Assembly (NCBI GenBank): GCA_035634055.1
Contig: DASQDR010000161.1
Coordinates: 1-8,059 of the forward strand
Origin: JAICTV01 sp035634055
GTDB taxonomy: Bacteria; Planctomycetota; Phycisphaerae; Tepidisphaerales; Tepidisphaeraceae
DNA length: 8,059 nucleotides
Direction of reading: 5' to 3'
Shown: positions 1 to 6,350 of the stretch, in pieces
Layout: each line of letters starts with the position of its first letter
Numbering within the stretch: position 1 is the first letter of the stretch
Notes under the pieces: generated by a model
Database searches by the model: none
Told to the model about the DNA's origin: nothing
What the model saw: only the letters and a program-made list of their open reading frames with translations
Made by a program: the position numbers and the translations under genes

Positions 1-7
1 AGGAGAG
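1..7 (+). promoter_or_regulatory. Shine-Dalgarno of the preA-like gene
   Basis: AGGAGAG lies about seven bases before the ATG at 15, a normal Shine-Dalgarno position. It fixes the start of the PreA-like gene. It is the only obvious ribosome binding site before a gene in this window, which suggests that this gene is read from a longer mRNA starting upstream of the window. Confidence 0.8.
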
Positions 8-14
8 TTGAGCC

Positions 15-1145
15 ATGCCCACCCTCGCCACCACCGTTAACGGCCTGAAGCTCCCCAACCCGTTCGTGATCGGCTCCGGCCCGCCGGGCACCAACGCAAA
101 CGTGATCGGCAAGGCGCTCGACGAGGGGTGGGGCGCGGTCATCTGCAAGACCGTCAGCCTCGATTCCGCCAAGGTGATCAACGTCGCGCCGCGCTACGCC
201 CGGCTGAAGACGGAAAGCTCGAAGGAGATCTACGGCTGGCAGAACATCGAGCTGATCTCCGATCGCCCGTTCCAGACCTGGCTGGACGAGTTCAAGCAGC
301 TCAAGGACAAGTACCCCCACGGTTGCGTGATCGCCTCGATCATGGAGGAGTACAACAAGGATGCATGGGTGGAAATCGTGGAGCGCTGCCAGGCGACCGG
401 CGTGGATGCGTTCGAGCTGAACTTCTCCTGCCCGCACGGCCTGCCCGAGCGGAAGATGGGCGCGGCCATGGGGCAGGACTGCGGAATCATGGAAGAGGTC
501 TGCCGCTGGGTGATGAGCGCGGCAAAGGTGCCGGTCTGGGCGAAGCTGACGCCCAACGTCACGCACATCCAGGACGGCTGCGAGTCGGCGCTGCGCGCGG
601 GGTGCGACGGCGTCAGCGCGATCAACACCATCCTCTGCGTGATGGGCGTCGATCTCGACACCCTGCGCCCCGAGCCGACGGTCGAGGGCTACACCACGCC
701 CGGCGGCTACTCCTGCACCGCCGTCCGCCCGATCGCGTTGCGCATGGTCAAGGAGTGCGCCGAGACCATTCGCGACAAGTTCCCCGGCCAGGGCAAGACC
801 CTCAGCGCCATCGGCGGCGTGGAGACCGGACTGGACGCCGCCCAGTTCATCCTGCTCGGCGGCGACACCGTCCAGGTCTGCACCGGCGTGATGAAGCTCG
901 GTTACGACATGGTCAAGCGCATGAAGGACGAGCTGCTCAGCTTCATGGCCAAGCACAACTTCGAGACAATCGAGCAGTTCCGCGGCCACAGCCTCCAGTA
1001 CTTCACCACCCACGCCGACCTGGTGAAACGCCAGGCCGAAGCCAAGGCCGCCGCCAAGGCGAAGGTAAAGGGGATGGTGACGAAGGACAGCGAGTGGCAG
1101 GGAGACAATTTCGTCAAGCAGAGCGACGCGCTGGCGCGGGGATGA
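15..1145 (+). CDS. preA: PreA-type dihydropyrimidine dehydrogenase subunit without ferredoxin domain
   Basis: FMN-dependent TIM-barrel protein of the dihydroorotate/dihydropyrimidine dehydrogenase family, 376 aa. In the family the PreA subunit reduces uracil or thymine in the first step of reductive pyrimidine catabolism, with PreT passing electrons from NAD(P)H. Visible motifs: substrate-loop NFSCPHG at residues 136-142, AKLTPNVT at 176-183, AINT at 202-205, and the FMN-phosphate region AIGGVETG at 265-272 with GGDTVQVCTG at 282-291. E. coli PreA (about 411 aa) ends in a two-cluster ferredoxin domain; here there is no CxxCxxC motif, and the protein ends in a Lys/Ala-rich helix (about 335-352) followed by EWQGDNFVKQSDALARG. 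The position of the catalytic Cys of mammalian enzyme (LACGQD) is Met152 (AAMGQD). I recall E. coli PreA also lacking Cys there. The fold is certain; the substrate is less so. Any partner would lie upstream, outside the window. Confidence 0.85.
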   Translation: MPTLATTVNGLKLPNPFVIGSGPPGTNANVIGKALDEGWGAVICKTVSLDSAKVINVAPRYARLKTESSKEIYGWQNIELISDRPFQTWLDEFKQLKDKYPHGCVIASIMEEYNKDAWVEIVERCQATGVDAFELNFSCPHGLPERKMGAAMGQDCGIMEEVCRWVMSAAKVPVWAKLTPNVTHIQDGCESALRAGCDGVSAINTILCVMGVDLDTLRPEPTVEGYTTPGGYSCTAVRPIALRMVKECAETIRDKFPGQGKTLSAIGGVETGLDAAQFILLGGDTVQVCTGVMKLGYDMVKRMKDELLSFMAKHNFETIEQFRGHSLQYFTTHADLVKRQAEAKAAAKAKVKGMVTKDSEWQGDNFVKQSDALARG

Positions 1146-1178
1146 TCGCGGCGCCCGCGCGAAGGGCGTGGATCGCGG

Positions 1179-1580
1179 TCAGAAGAGGGTGACGAAGCCG
1201 GCGGCGCGGAAGTGCTGGTCGTTCGTGAAGGCGGTGTCGATGCCCAGGCGCCGCATCAATGTGAACGAGACGTGGTCCACAATACCTGCGTCGCCGGCCG
1301 CCCCCGATGCATATGCCTGCCACGCCTGTTCCCAATCCGCCGGTGAGGGGATCAGCAGCGCCGCCTGCCGTTCCAGCGAGTCGCGCAATCGCACCACCGA
1401 TGCGCGGTAAGGCCGCCGCGCCGCAGCGTTTCCGGTCTCCAGTAAAACGAACGTGCTGGTGACCAGCGGGGCGCGGTCGGCGAGCAATCGGCGATACGCC
1501 GCCTCGGCGGCACCGTGCCATGCGTCGCGGACGTCCCACAGCGCCAGCAGCCCGACGGTGTCGAGGAAGACGGCCCTCAA
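1179..1580 (-). CDS. PIN-domain toxin (VapC-like)
   Basis: A 133-aa PIN-domain protein, the usual length for VapC-type ribonuclease toxins, which cleave RNA with Mg2+ held by clustered acidic residues. The expected acids are all present: Asp7 (VFLDTVGLLAL), Glu48 (VLLETGNAA), Asp102 (GIVDHVSF) and Asp121 (AFTNDQHF), so the active site looks intact. The start is TTG at 1580-1578. It overlaps the antitoxin stop TGA as TTGA, implying translational coupling, and the PIN fold begins right at this start. It is second in a two-gene operon and ends 33 bp from the convergent PreA-like gene. Related PIN proteins without toxic activity exist, but the paired antitoxin favours a toxin. Confidence 0.85.
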   Translation of the reverse strand: MRAVFLDTVGLLALWDVRDAWHGAAEAAYRRLLADRAPLVTSTFVLLETGNAAARRPYRASVVRLRDSLERQAALLIPSPADWEQAWQAYASGAAGDAGIVDHVSFTLMRRLGIDTAFTNDQHFRAAGFVTLF

Positions 1581-1777
1581 GGCTGGTGCTCGTTGTGCCT
1601 TTGCGACACGTCCGGCTCGCCCGAGTCGTAGCGCTCAGACAGCACGTCGTATACGTCGCCACCGCGGTTCGATTTGATCGGGCGAGGCTCGAATTCCACC
1701 TCGCACTTTTCCGGCAGTTCGACCTGCTGCGTCGGGCGGAAGACCCCGTTCTCGTAGATGGCTCGGATGGTTTCCAC
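1577..1777 (-). CDS. DUF104 / AF2212-like antitoxin
   Basis: A 66-aa protein starting at GTG 1777-1775, in the frame just before the PIN toxin. The N-terminal half (TIRAIYENGVFRPTQQVELP) matches the hallmark of the AF2212-like (DUF104) antitoxins, which pair with PIN toxins: a short beta hairpin with IRA-YENGV and P-ELPE followed by an acidic strand (CEVEFEP, 25-31). The C-terminal half (about 32-66) is charged and probably unstructured, fitting a segment that wraps the toxin. The frame stays open upstream towards 2011, but that would run through prmC on the other strand. The GTG is chosen because the family match begins there and a -10 element lies just upstream. Autoregulation by the complex is typical of such modules but not shown here. 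Confidence 0.8.
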   Translation of the reverse strand: METIRAIYENGVFRPTQQVELPEKCEVEFEPRPIKSNRGGDVYDVLSERYDSGEPDVSQRHNEHQP

Positions 1778-1783
1778 CGTGGC

Positions 1784-1792
1784 ATTATAACA
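1784..1792 (-). promoter_or_regulatory. Extended -10 promoter of the toxin-antitoxin operon
   Basis: On the minus strand the bases read TGTTATAAT, a perfect extended -10 (TG-n-TATAAT). No -35 hexamer is visible upstream, which extended -10 promoters can do without. Counting the usual six bases after the hexamer puts +1 at 1777, the G of the antitoxin GTG. No Shine-Dalgarno lies between, so the mRNA is predicted to be leaderless. Confidence 0.6.
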
Positions 1793-1831
1793 TGCGCCGC
1801 CGCGTCGCGCGGCGCGGGCGTCCGGGCGCCA

Positions 1832-1860
1832 CTGGCACCTCACCGCCCTTGCCTTACAAT
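1832..1860 (+). promoter_or_regulatory. Promoter of prmC
   Basis: CTGGCA at 1832-1837 (four of six to TTGACA) and TACAAT at 1855-1860 (five of six to TATAAT) are separated by 17 bp, the ideal spacing. The expected +1 is about 1867, two bases before the prmC ATG. It is divergent from the toxin-antitoxin promoter; the two share a gap of 91 bp. Confidence 0.55.
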
Positions 1861-1868
1861 CCGCCGCC

Positions 1869-2780
1869 ATGACGCAGCAGGGCGGCGGGCCGTGGACGGT
1901 CCGGCGGTTGTTGGAGTGGACCACCGGGTTCTTCACGCGCAAAAACGTTGACGGCCCGCGGCTCAGCGCCGAACTGCTCCTCTCGCACGTCCTGTCCGTC
2001 CCGCGCATCAAGCTCTACACCGACTACGAGCGGCCGCTCGGCGAGAAGGAACTGGCCACCTTCCGCGCGCTCGTGCAGCGCGCTGGCGAGCACGAGCCGA
2101 TCGCTTACCTCACCGGGCGGGCCCACTTCTTCAACCTCGAGTTCGACGTCACGCGCGACACGCTGATCCCCCGGCCGGACACCGAGACGATCGTGGAGAA
2201 CGTGTTGCAACTCGCGCGCAACACCGCCGGCTTCGAGGCGCCGCGCGTGCTCGATCTGTGCACCGGCTCCGGGTGCATCGGCATCGCCATCGCGCACCAC
2301 CTGAAGAACGCCGTGGTGCTGGCCACCGACCTGAGCGCGCCGGCGGTCGAGGTGGCGCGGCGGAACGCCGAGCGGCTCGGGCTGGCCGGGCGGGTGACGG
2401 TCGAGCAGGGCGATTTGTTCGAGCCGGTCTCGCGGCTGCCCGACCCGCAGCCGTTCAACCTGATCGTCGCCAACCCGCCTTACGTGCCGAGCGGGGAGAT
2501 CGAGAAGCTCGACCGCAACGTGCGCGAGTACGAGCCCGTCTCCGCCCTCGACGGCGGCCCGGACGGGCTGTCGCTGCTCCGCCGGATTGTCCACGCCGCG
2601 CCAGAGCGCCTGCTGCCGGGCGGGCGGATCTACCTTGAGATCCAGTTCGACCAGGGCCCGGCGGCGAAGGAACACGCCGCGACGGTCGAGCAGCTCGATG
2701 ACGTCCGCATCCTCAAGGACCACGCCGGCCACGACCGGGTGCTGACGGCGAGGCGCAAGCCGGACGCGCCGCCGGCGTAG
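1869..2780 (+). CDS. prmC: Peptide chain release factor N5-glutamine methyltransferase
   Basis: PrmC (HemK) methylates the glutamine of the GGQ motif in RF1 and RF2 in the cytoplasm, using S-adenosylmethionine, to speed translation termination. The 303-aa product has the full two-domain plan: an N-terminal helical release-factor-binding domain (about 10-85, with EPIAYLTGRAHFF at 76-88), the IPRPDTE segment at 100-106, SAM-binding motif I LDLCTGSGCIG at 128-138, the acidic TDLS at 153-156, and the catalytic NPPY at 202-205. The EPVSALDGGPDGL stretch (222-234) is also typical. ATG 1869 is chosen because the family alignment begins within ten residues and a promoter ends just upstream. prfA, a common neighbour of prmC, is not adjacent here. 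No sign of damage. Confidence 0.95.
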   Translation: MTQQGGGPWTVRRLLEWTTGFFTRKNVDGPRLSAELLLSHVLSVPRIKLYTDYERPLGEKELATFRALVQRAGEHEPIAYLTGRAHFFNLEFDVTRDTLIPRPDTETIVENVLQLARNTAGFEAPRVLDLCTGSGCIGIAIAHHLKNAVVLATDLSAPAVEVARRNAERLGLAGRVTVEQGDLFEPVSRLPDPQPFNLIVANPPYVPSGEIEKLDRNVREYEPVSALDGGPDGLSLLRRIVHAAPERLLPGGRIYLEIQFDQGPAAKEHAATVEQLDDVRILKDHAGHDRVLTARRKPDAPPA

Positions 2781-2782
2781 AG

Positions 2783-2823
2783 GTCCGCCCCCGGGAGTGA
2801 AGCGCCTCTGCCGGAGGGCGGAC
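2783..2823 (+). terminator. Hairpin after prmC
   Basis: GTCCGCCCCCGG (2783-2794) pairs with CCGGAGGGCGGAC (2811-2823), a 12-bp stem with one bulged A and a 16-base loop, starting two bases after the prmC stop. No U-run follows, so it is not a classical intrinsic terminator. It may slow polymerase or protect the 3' end. Confidence 0.4.
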
Positions 2824-2838
2824 GCGCGGGTCGCCCGC

Positions 2839-2844
2839 TACAAT
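2839..2844 (+). promoter_or_regulatory. -10 element of the amidohydrolase gene
   Basis: TACAAT ends nine bases before the ATG at 2854, giving a predicted +1 near 2851 and a leader of about three bases. No good -35 and no Shine-Dalgarno are visible. The same hexamer sits at nearly the same distance before prmC. Confidence 0.45.
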
Positions 2845-2853
2845 ACCTCAGCC

Positions 2854-3915
2854 ATGACCGCCCCCACCGATCCCGCCGGCACGGCCCCCGCTGTCGCCGG
2901 TGCCCCGCCTCCCGCGGCGCCCAAGCCGCCCGACCACAACCGCACCGGCGTCGACTTCCGCCGACCGATGCCCCGGCCGAAGGCGAGCGGCATCGTCATC
3001 GACTTCCACTGCCACCTGCTCGCCGCGCGCCACGCCCCGGCGTGGTTCGAGGCCGCCGCGCATTACGGCATTGACAGCTTCCTGACCATGACGCCGCTGG
3101 AAGAGGTCGTGAAGCTCCAGCGCGAGTACCCCGGGCGGCTGCAGTTCATCGTGGTCCCCAAGTGGCAGAACATCGCCGCCGCCGAGCTTTCGCAGTGGCT
3201 CGACGACTGGCGGCGGCGGCTCGACATGTTCTGCAACCTCGGCAGCCGCATGGTCAAGTTCCACATGGCCCCGCAGACGATCCAGCGGCTGGGCCTGAAG
3301 CTCGACGCGCCGGAGCTGGCGCCGTTCTTCGACGCCATCGTCCAGCGCAGGATGGGCGTGATGACGCACGTCGGCGACCCCGAGACCTGGTACTGCTCGA
3401 AGTACGCCGACTGCGGGAAGTTCGGCGCCCGCGACGAGCACTACGCGATGTGGGAGCGCGTGATGCAGCGTCACCCGCATCTGCCGTGGGTCGGCGCGCA
3501 CCTGGGCGGCAACCCGGAAAACCTCGATCGGCTCCAGCGCCTGCTCGACATGTATCCCGCCCTCTCGCTCGATTGCAGCGCGACGCGCTGGATGGCCCGC
3601 GAGATCAGCGCGCGGCGCGACGAGGCCCGCGAGTTCTTCGTCCGCAACGCCGGCCGCATCATGTGGGGCTCGGACCAGGTCAGCGGCGACGATCGCGGCT
3701 TCGACTTCCTCGCCAGCCGGTGGTGGGTGCAGCGCAAGCTGATGGAGACCGCCTGCATCGGCCCGAGCCCGATCTACGACCCGGACGTGCCGGAGGACCA
3801 GCAGCCGCAACTGCGCGGGCTGGCCCTGCCGGACGACGTGCTCCAGAAGATCTACCACGACAACGCCATCCGCTTCCTCGCCCGCCTCGGCGTCTCATTC
3901 GAGGGATGGGGTTGA
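2854..3915 (+). CDS. Amidohydrolase_2-family metal-dependent hydrolase
   Basis: A 353-aa TIM-barrel protein of the amidohydrolase_2 (PF04909) family, which includes metal-dependent hydrolases and decarboxylases acting on small acids and lactones. Metal-site elements are in order: IDFHCH at 49-54 (strand-1 HxH), KFHMAP at 135-140, THVGDP at 171-176, GAHLGGNPENLDRL at 215-228, and the strand-8 Asp in MWGSDQ at 270-275. YHDNAIRFL at 334-342 is the usual family ending. Residues 1-28 form a Pro/Ala-rich, probably disordered extension without a signal peptide, so the enzyme is likely cytoplasmic. An in-frame GTG at 2797 would add 19 residues, but it would place the TACAAT box inside the gene, so ATG 2854 is preferred. 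The substrate cannot be read from the sequence. Neighbours do not suggest a pathway. Confidence 0.85.
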   Translation: MTAPTDPAGTAPAVAGAPPPAAPKPPDHNRTGVDFRRPMPRPKASGIVIDFHCHLLAARHAPAWFEAAAHYGIDSFLTMTPLEEVVKLQREYPGRLQFIVVPKWQNIAAAELSQWLDDWRRRLDMFCNLGSRMVKFHMAPQTIQRLGLKLDAPELAPFFDAIVQRRMGVMTHVGDPETWYCSKYADCGKFGARDEHYAMWERVMQRHPHLPWVGAHLGGNPENLDRLQRLLDMYPALSLDCSATRWMAREISARRDEAREFFVRNAGRIMWGSDQVSGDDRGFDFLASRWWVQRKLMETACIGPSPIYDPDVPEDQQPQLRGLALPDDVLQKIYHDNAIRFLARLGVSFEGWG

Positions 3916-3922
3916 AGGAGGA

Positions 3923-4033
3923 GCGGAAGGAAAAGGGCAGAAGGAGAAAGGTAAAAAGAAGACGGAAGCCGCGCGAGTGTGCGCCGCTTCCGTCTTCCGT
4001 TTTACCCTTACCCTCTCTCGTTTTTCCTTCCGC
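3923..4033. terminator. Large inverted repeat, bidirectional terminator
   Basis: The gap between two convergent genes is nearly all one imperfect palindrome. Outer arms: 12 bp at 3923-3934 with 4022-4033. Middle arms: GGTAAAA 3950-3956 with TTTTACC 4000-4006. Core stem: GAAGACGGAAGC 3958-3969 with GCTTCCGTCTTC 3986-3997, all perfect. The 16-base core loop can pair further (CGCGC with GTGCG, one wobble). On the plus strand a U4 run at 4000-4003 follows the core stem; on the minus strand a U5 run (3953-3957) follows it. Each orientation therefore gives an intrinsic terminator, for the amidohydrolase and the lipoprotein genes. The left arm is almost all purine and the right arm pyrimidine. Confidence 0.75.
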
Positions 4034-4036
4034 CGC

Positions 4037-4501
4037 TTAGTCGCCCAGCCGCACCGGGATGTCGAACATCTTGCCGCCGCGGTACGCCTCGACCTTGGTC
4101 ACCATGACCTTCTTGTTGTCCAGCGGGAAGGAGTTGCCCTTGTCGTCGAAGAGCATCTGGAAGTTGAGGGTCTTGAGCTTGCTCGGCTCCATGGTCGGGA
4201 TGTGGACGACGTACTGCTGGTTGACCCAGATCTCCACGTCCTCCCACGCGTCGGGCGAGAGGTTGACCACGTCGACCTGGTTGAGCGTGTAGCCGACCGA
4301 CGCGCGGGCGATGGCCTCGCCGCCGCGGGGGGCGTCGCCCTTGTAGGGGTGTCGGACGGCGGCGTCGGCGGCGAGCTGCGCGCTGGTCTTGCGCAGGTTC
4401 TTGTCAGAGTTGGGCAGCAGCGACGGCCGGCCGGCGCAGCCGACCAGCAGCATCAGGGTCGCGACGATCAGGAGCAGCGAGCAGAAGGCGACGTTTCGCA
4501 T
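4037..4501 (-). CDS. Small lipoprotein of unknown function
   Basis: A 154-aa protein with a clear type II signal: Arg2 near the N-terminus, a hydrophobic stretch at about 5-20, and the lipobox LVGC at 19-22 followed by Ala, so it should be lipidated at Cys22 and reach the outer membrane. The mature part begins with a polar linker (about 26-65) and then a domain rich in beta strands (about 70-154: WEDVEIWVNQQYVVHIPTM, LNFQMLFDDKGN, KVMVTKVEAYRGG), perhaps an immunoglobulin-like or other small sandwich domain. I do not recognise a named family. ATG 4501 is chosen over an upstream in-frame start at 4555 because it places the signal peptide at the N-terminus. No Shine-Dalgarno or clear -10 box is visible. 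It is monocistronic, convergent with the amidohydrolase gene and divergent from the next gene. Confidence 0.75.
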   Translation of the reverse strand: MRNVAFCSLLLIVATLMLLVGCAGRPSLLPNSDKNLRKTSAQLAADAAVRHPYKGDAPRGGEAIARASVGYTLNQVDVVNLSPDAWEDVEIWVNQQYVVHIPTMEPSKLKTLNFQMLFDDKGNSFPLDNKKVMVTKVEAYRGGKMFDIPVRLGD

Positions 4502-4619
4502 GGCGAGCAATCCCACAAGAATTCCGGCGGGGCCCGCCGCGCGCCCGCCGCCCACACGGGCGGGCGATCACCCAAGGCCACCAACAGATTGATCGGACGC
4601 ACCGCCCGCTTCGCATCAC

Positions 4620-4625
4620 TAAAAT
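4620..4625 (+). promoter_or_regulatory. -10 element of the HDWLDESH-family gene
   Basis: TAAAAT is followed at the usual distance by +1 near 4632, four bases before ATG 4636. An in-frame ATG at 4624 overlaps the hexamer and would lie upstream of that +1, so 4636 is taken as the start. No -35 match was found at 16-18 bp. Confidence 0.4.
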
Positions 4626-4635
4626 GCCCCGACCC

Positions 4636-5238
4636 ATGCAAGACCCGACCGACAACCTCGCCCCCGCCGGCCGGCAGGTCCTCCGGCTGGATCCGCACGC
4701 GTATGAAAGCCTGGTCCCCACCGGCGGCGGCAGCGCCGAGGCGAAGCAGCTCCTGGCGGCGCTGACGCCGGACGAGCTGGTCACGCCGCAGGCCAAGAAC
4801 CGCCACGAGGCCGCTGCCATGCTCGCGGGGCTGTGGCTCTGGCACGATTGGCTGGACGAGTCGCACCGCCTGAGCCAGAACATCGAGACGCCGTCCGGCA
4901 GCTTCTGGCACGCCATCCTGCACCGCCGCGAGGGGGACTTCTCCAACGGCAAGTACTGGTACGCCCGCTGCGCCAGCCACCCCACGATGCAGGCGATGGC
5001 GGCGAACGCGCCGAAGCTGGTAAACAGCTTCCCGGCGGACAAGGCGCTGCTGCGGCTGGTCGCGACGGGGTGGAACGCCAGCGCGTTCGTCGACCTGGTC
5101 GAGCAGGTGCACCAGGCCCCGCAGGACCCGCGGCACGCGCTGGCGGTGGCGCTCCAGAAGCTGGAGTGGCAGTTGCTGTTCGACCACTGCACCCGCGCCG
5201 CCGCCACCGGCGGCGGGCTGAGCCTGCCGGTGCGGTAG
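4636..5238 (+). CDS. Conserved protein of unknown function, HDWLDESH / WHAILHRREGDF family
   Basis: A 200-aa soluble protein without signal peptide or membrane segment. I recall similar proteins, unnamed, in planctomycetes and related phyla, but cannot give a function. Its core is dense in polar residues of the catalytic or metal-binding kind: HDWLDESH at 70-77 (His70, Asp71, Asp74, Glu75, His77), WHAILHRREGDF at 91-102 (His92, His96, Arg97, Arg98, Glu99, Asp101), then NGKYWYARCASHP at 104-116 (Asn104, Tyr107, Trp108, His115). A helical C-terminal part (about 134-190) ends with LEWQLLFDHC at 176-185. This suggests a metal-dependent or acid-base enzyme, but that is inference. The first 45 residues look variable. 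It is divergent from the lipoprotein and followed after 199 bp by the SDR gene; no operon link is clear. Confidence 0.75.
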   Translation: MQDPTDNLAPAGRQVLRLDPHAYESLVPTGGGSAEAKQLLAALTPDELVTPQAKNRHEAAAMLAGLWLWHDWLDESHRLSQNIETPSGSFWHAILHRREGDFSNGKYWYARCASHPTMQAMAANAPKLVNSFPADKALLRLVATGWNASAFVDLVEQVHQAPQDPRHALAVALQKLEWQLLFDHCTRAAATGGGLSLPVR

Positions 5239-5437
5239 CGCGGCCACGGCGGCGCCACACTGACCGCCACGGCGTTGCCGGGCCGACCGCGTGCGTTGCC
5301 CGCGCCTCTCGGTAGACGCTGGCCCGCCGACCCGGGCGTCGCCTCCGGGCGGTGCGGCCAGCAAGGGTCCGCCGTCCCTTCGTGCAAGTGATTTCGTCGC
5401 CGCCGCTCCGCGCACGCGGTTTGCACGACGGCGGGTC
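5239..5437 (+). other. Intergenic region with two inverted repeats upstream of the SDR gene
   Basis: The 199-bp gap has no credible small gene. It holds GCTGGCC (5318-5324) with GGCCAGC (5356-5362), a hairpin of 45 bases, and TCGTGCAA (5380-5387) with TTGCACGA (5421-5428), whose right arm ends nine bases before the SDR start codon. The second dyad could be an operator or an RNA hairpin near the start. No -10 box like those of the neighbours and no Shine-Dalgarno were found. Confidence 0.35.
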
Positions 5438-6328
5438 ATGGCACACTCCTTCACCGCCGCCAATGACCAGGCCCTCCCCGACTTCGAGCGCGGCAAGCGG
5501 CGCAAGGTGCTGGTCACCGGGGCGGCCGGCAACATCGGCTCGTACTTCGCCGAGCACTCGCACCAGCGGTACGACCTCCGCCTGATGATCCGCGCCCAGG
5601 ACGAGCGCGACCACCGAGACGAGGTCGAGCGGATCCGCCCCTTCGGCGAAGTGGTGGTCGCAGAGCTGGACGACCTCGAGCGGCTCAAGGAGGTCTGCCG
5701 CGGCATTGACACGATCGTGCACATGGCCGCCAACCCCAGCCCCAGCACCACGTGGGACAGCGCGGTGCGCGACAACATCACCGGCACCTACCACACGTTC
5801 GTCGCCGCCAAGTCCGCCGGGTGTCGGCGGGTGATCTACGCTTCGAGCATTCACGCCGTCAGCGGCTACCCCGACGACGTGCAGGTCAAGACCAGCGAGC
5901 CGGTCAACCCCGGCGACCTGTACGGCGTGACGAAATGCTTCGGGGAAGCCCTCGCCCGCTACATGGCCGAGAAGGAGGGCGTCTCCGCCATTTGCCTGCG
6001 CATCGGCGCGTTCCAGCCGCACGACAGCGCCGAGGGCGAGAAGGGCGTCGCCATGATGGACGCCTGGGTCAGCCAGCGCGACCTCAATCAGCTCATCGTG
6101 AAGTCGATCGACGTCGAGAACCTGAAGTTCGCCATCCTGCACGGGCTGAGCGACAACCGCTTCAAGCGCCTCGACATCTCCGACGCCCGCGAACTGGTCG
6201 GCTACGCCCCGGTCGATGATCTCACCGACGTCAACCCCAAGCTCAAGGGCCTGAAGCTGAGCGAGACCGTCAACGCGCACAACGTGACGGACGAAGGGCA
6301 GAAGTCGGGGCTGAGGAACGAGGTGTGA
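5438..6328 (+). CDS. NAD-dependent epimerase/dehydratase-family protein, uronate-dehydrogenase-like
   Basis: A 296-aa extended short-chain dehydrogenase with a Rossmann fold. Visible: an N-terminal extension (1-22), VLVTGAAGNIG at 24-34 (GxxGxxG for NAD), HMAANPSP at 95-102, YASSIHAVSGY at 134-144 with the catalytic Ser, and YGVTK at 162-166 with the Tyr-Lys pair. The layout from LYGVTKCFGEALARY through LRIGAFQP and VSQRDLNQLI closely follows bacterial uronate dehydrogenase (about 265 aa), which oxidises glucuronate or galacturonate to the aldaric lactone, so oxidation of a sugar acid or sugar is the best guess. No uronate genes lie nearby to support it, and sugar epimerase remains possible. 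ATG 5438 is preferred: the in-frame stretch back to 5291 is Pro/Arg-rich and unlike the family. Probably cytoplasmic and a single-gene unit. Confidence 0.8.
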   Translation: MAHSFTAANDQALPDFERGKRRKVLVTGAAGNIGSYFAEHSHQRYDLRLMIRAQDERDHRDEVERIRPFGEVVVAELDDLERLKEVCRGIDTIVHMAANPSPSTTWDSAVRDNITGTYHTFVAAKSAGCRRVIYASSIHAVSGYPDDVQVKTSEPVNPGDLYGVTKCFGEALARYMAEKEGVSAICLRIGAFQPHDSAEGEKGVAMMDAWVSQRDLNQLIVKSIDVENLKFAILHGLSDNRFKRLDISDARELVGYAPVDDLTDVNPKLKGLKLSETVNAHNVTDEGQKSGLRNEV

Positions 6329-6350
6329 GGGGGGCATGGGAGAGGGGCTC

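Noticed and set aside
1144..1178. Possible terminator between the PreA-like gene and the convergent toxin gene.
   Set aside because: Only a 5-bp stem (CGCCC with GGGCG) and a GATCGCGG direct repeat are present, with no U-run on either strand.
2797..2853. Earlier GTG start for the amidohydrolase.
   Set aside because: It would translate a segment containing the post-prmC hairpin and the TACAAT box; the resulting 19 residues are Arg-rich and unlike the family.
2848..3858. Minus-strand open frame of 336 aa opposite the amidohydrolase gene.
   Set aside because: The plus strand carries all amidohydrolase metal motifs; the antisense product is rich in Arg, Ala, Val and His repeats without any recognisable fold.
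3923..4033. Inverted repeats as insertion-sequence ends or a MITE.
   Set aside because: No transposase, no flanking target duplication was seen, and the terminator features explain the core; a repeated-element origin stays open only as a genome-search question.
5291..5437. Upstream extension of the SDR protein to 5291.
   Set aside because: The added 49 residues are Pro/Arg/Ala-rich, lie before an already extended N-terminus, and cover both inverted repeats of the gap.
4468..6337. Very long minus-strand open frames (439 aa at 4468-5787 and 518 aa at 4781-6337).
   Set aside because: They lie opposite two well-supported plus-strand genes, consist of Arg/Ala/Gly/Pro-rich sequence without domain motifs, and exist because stops are rare in the antisense frames of G+C-rich genes.
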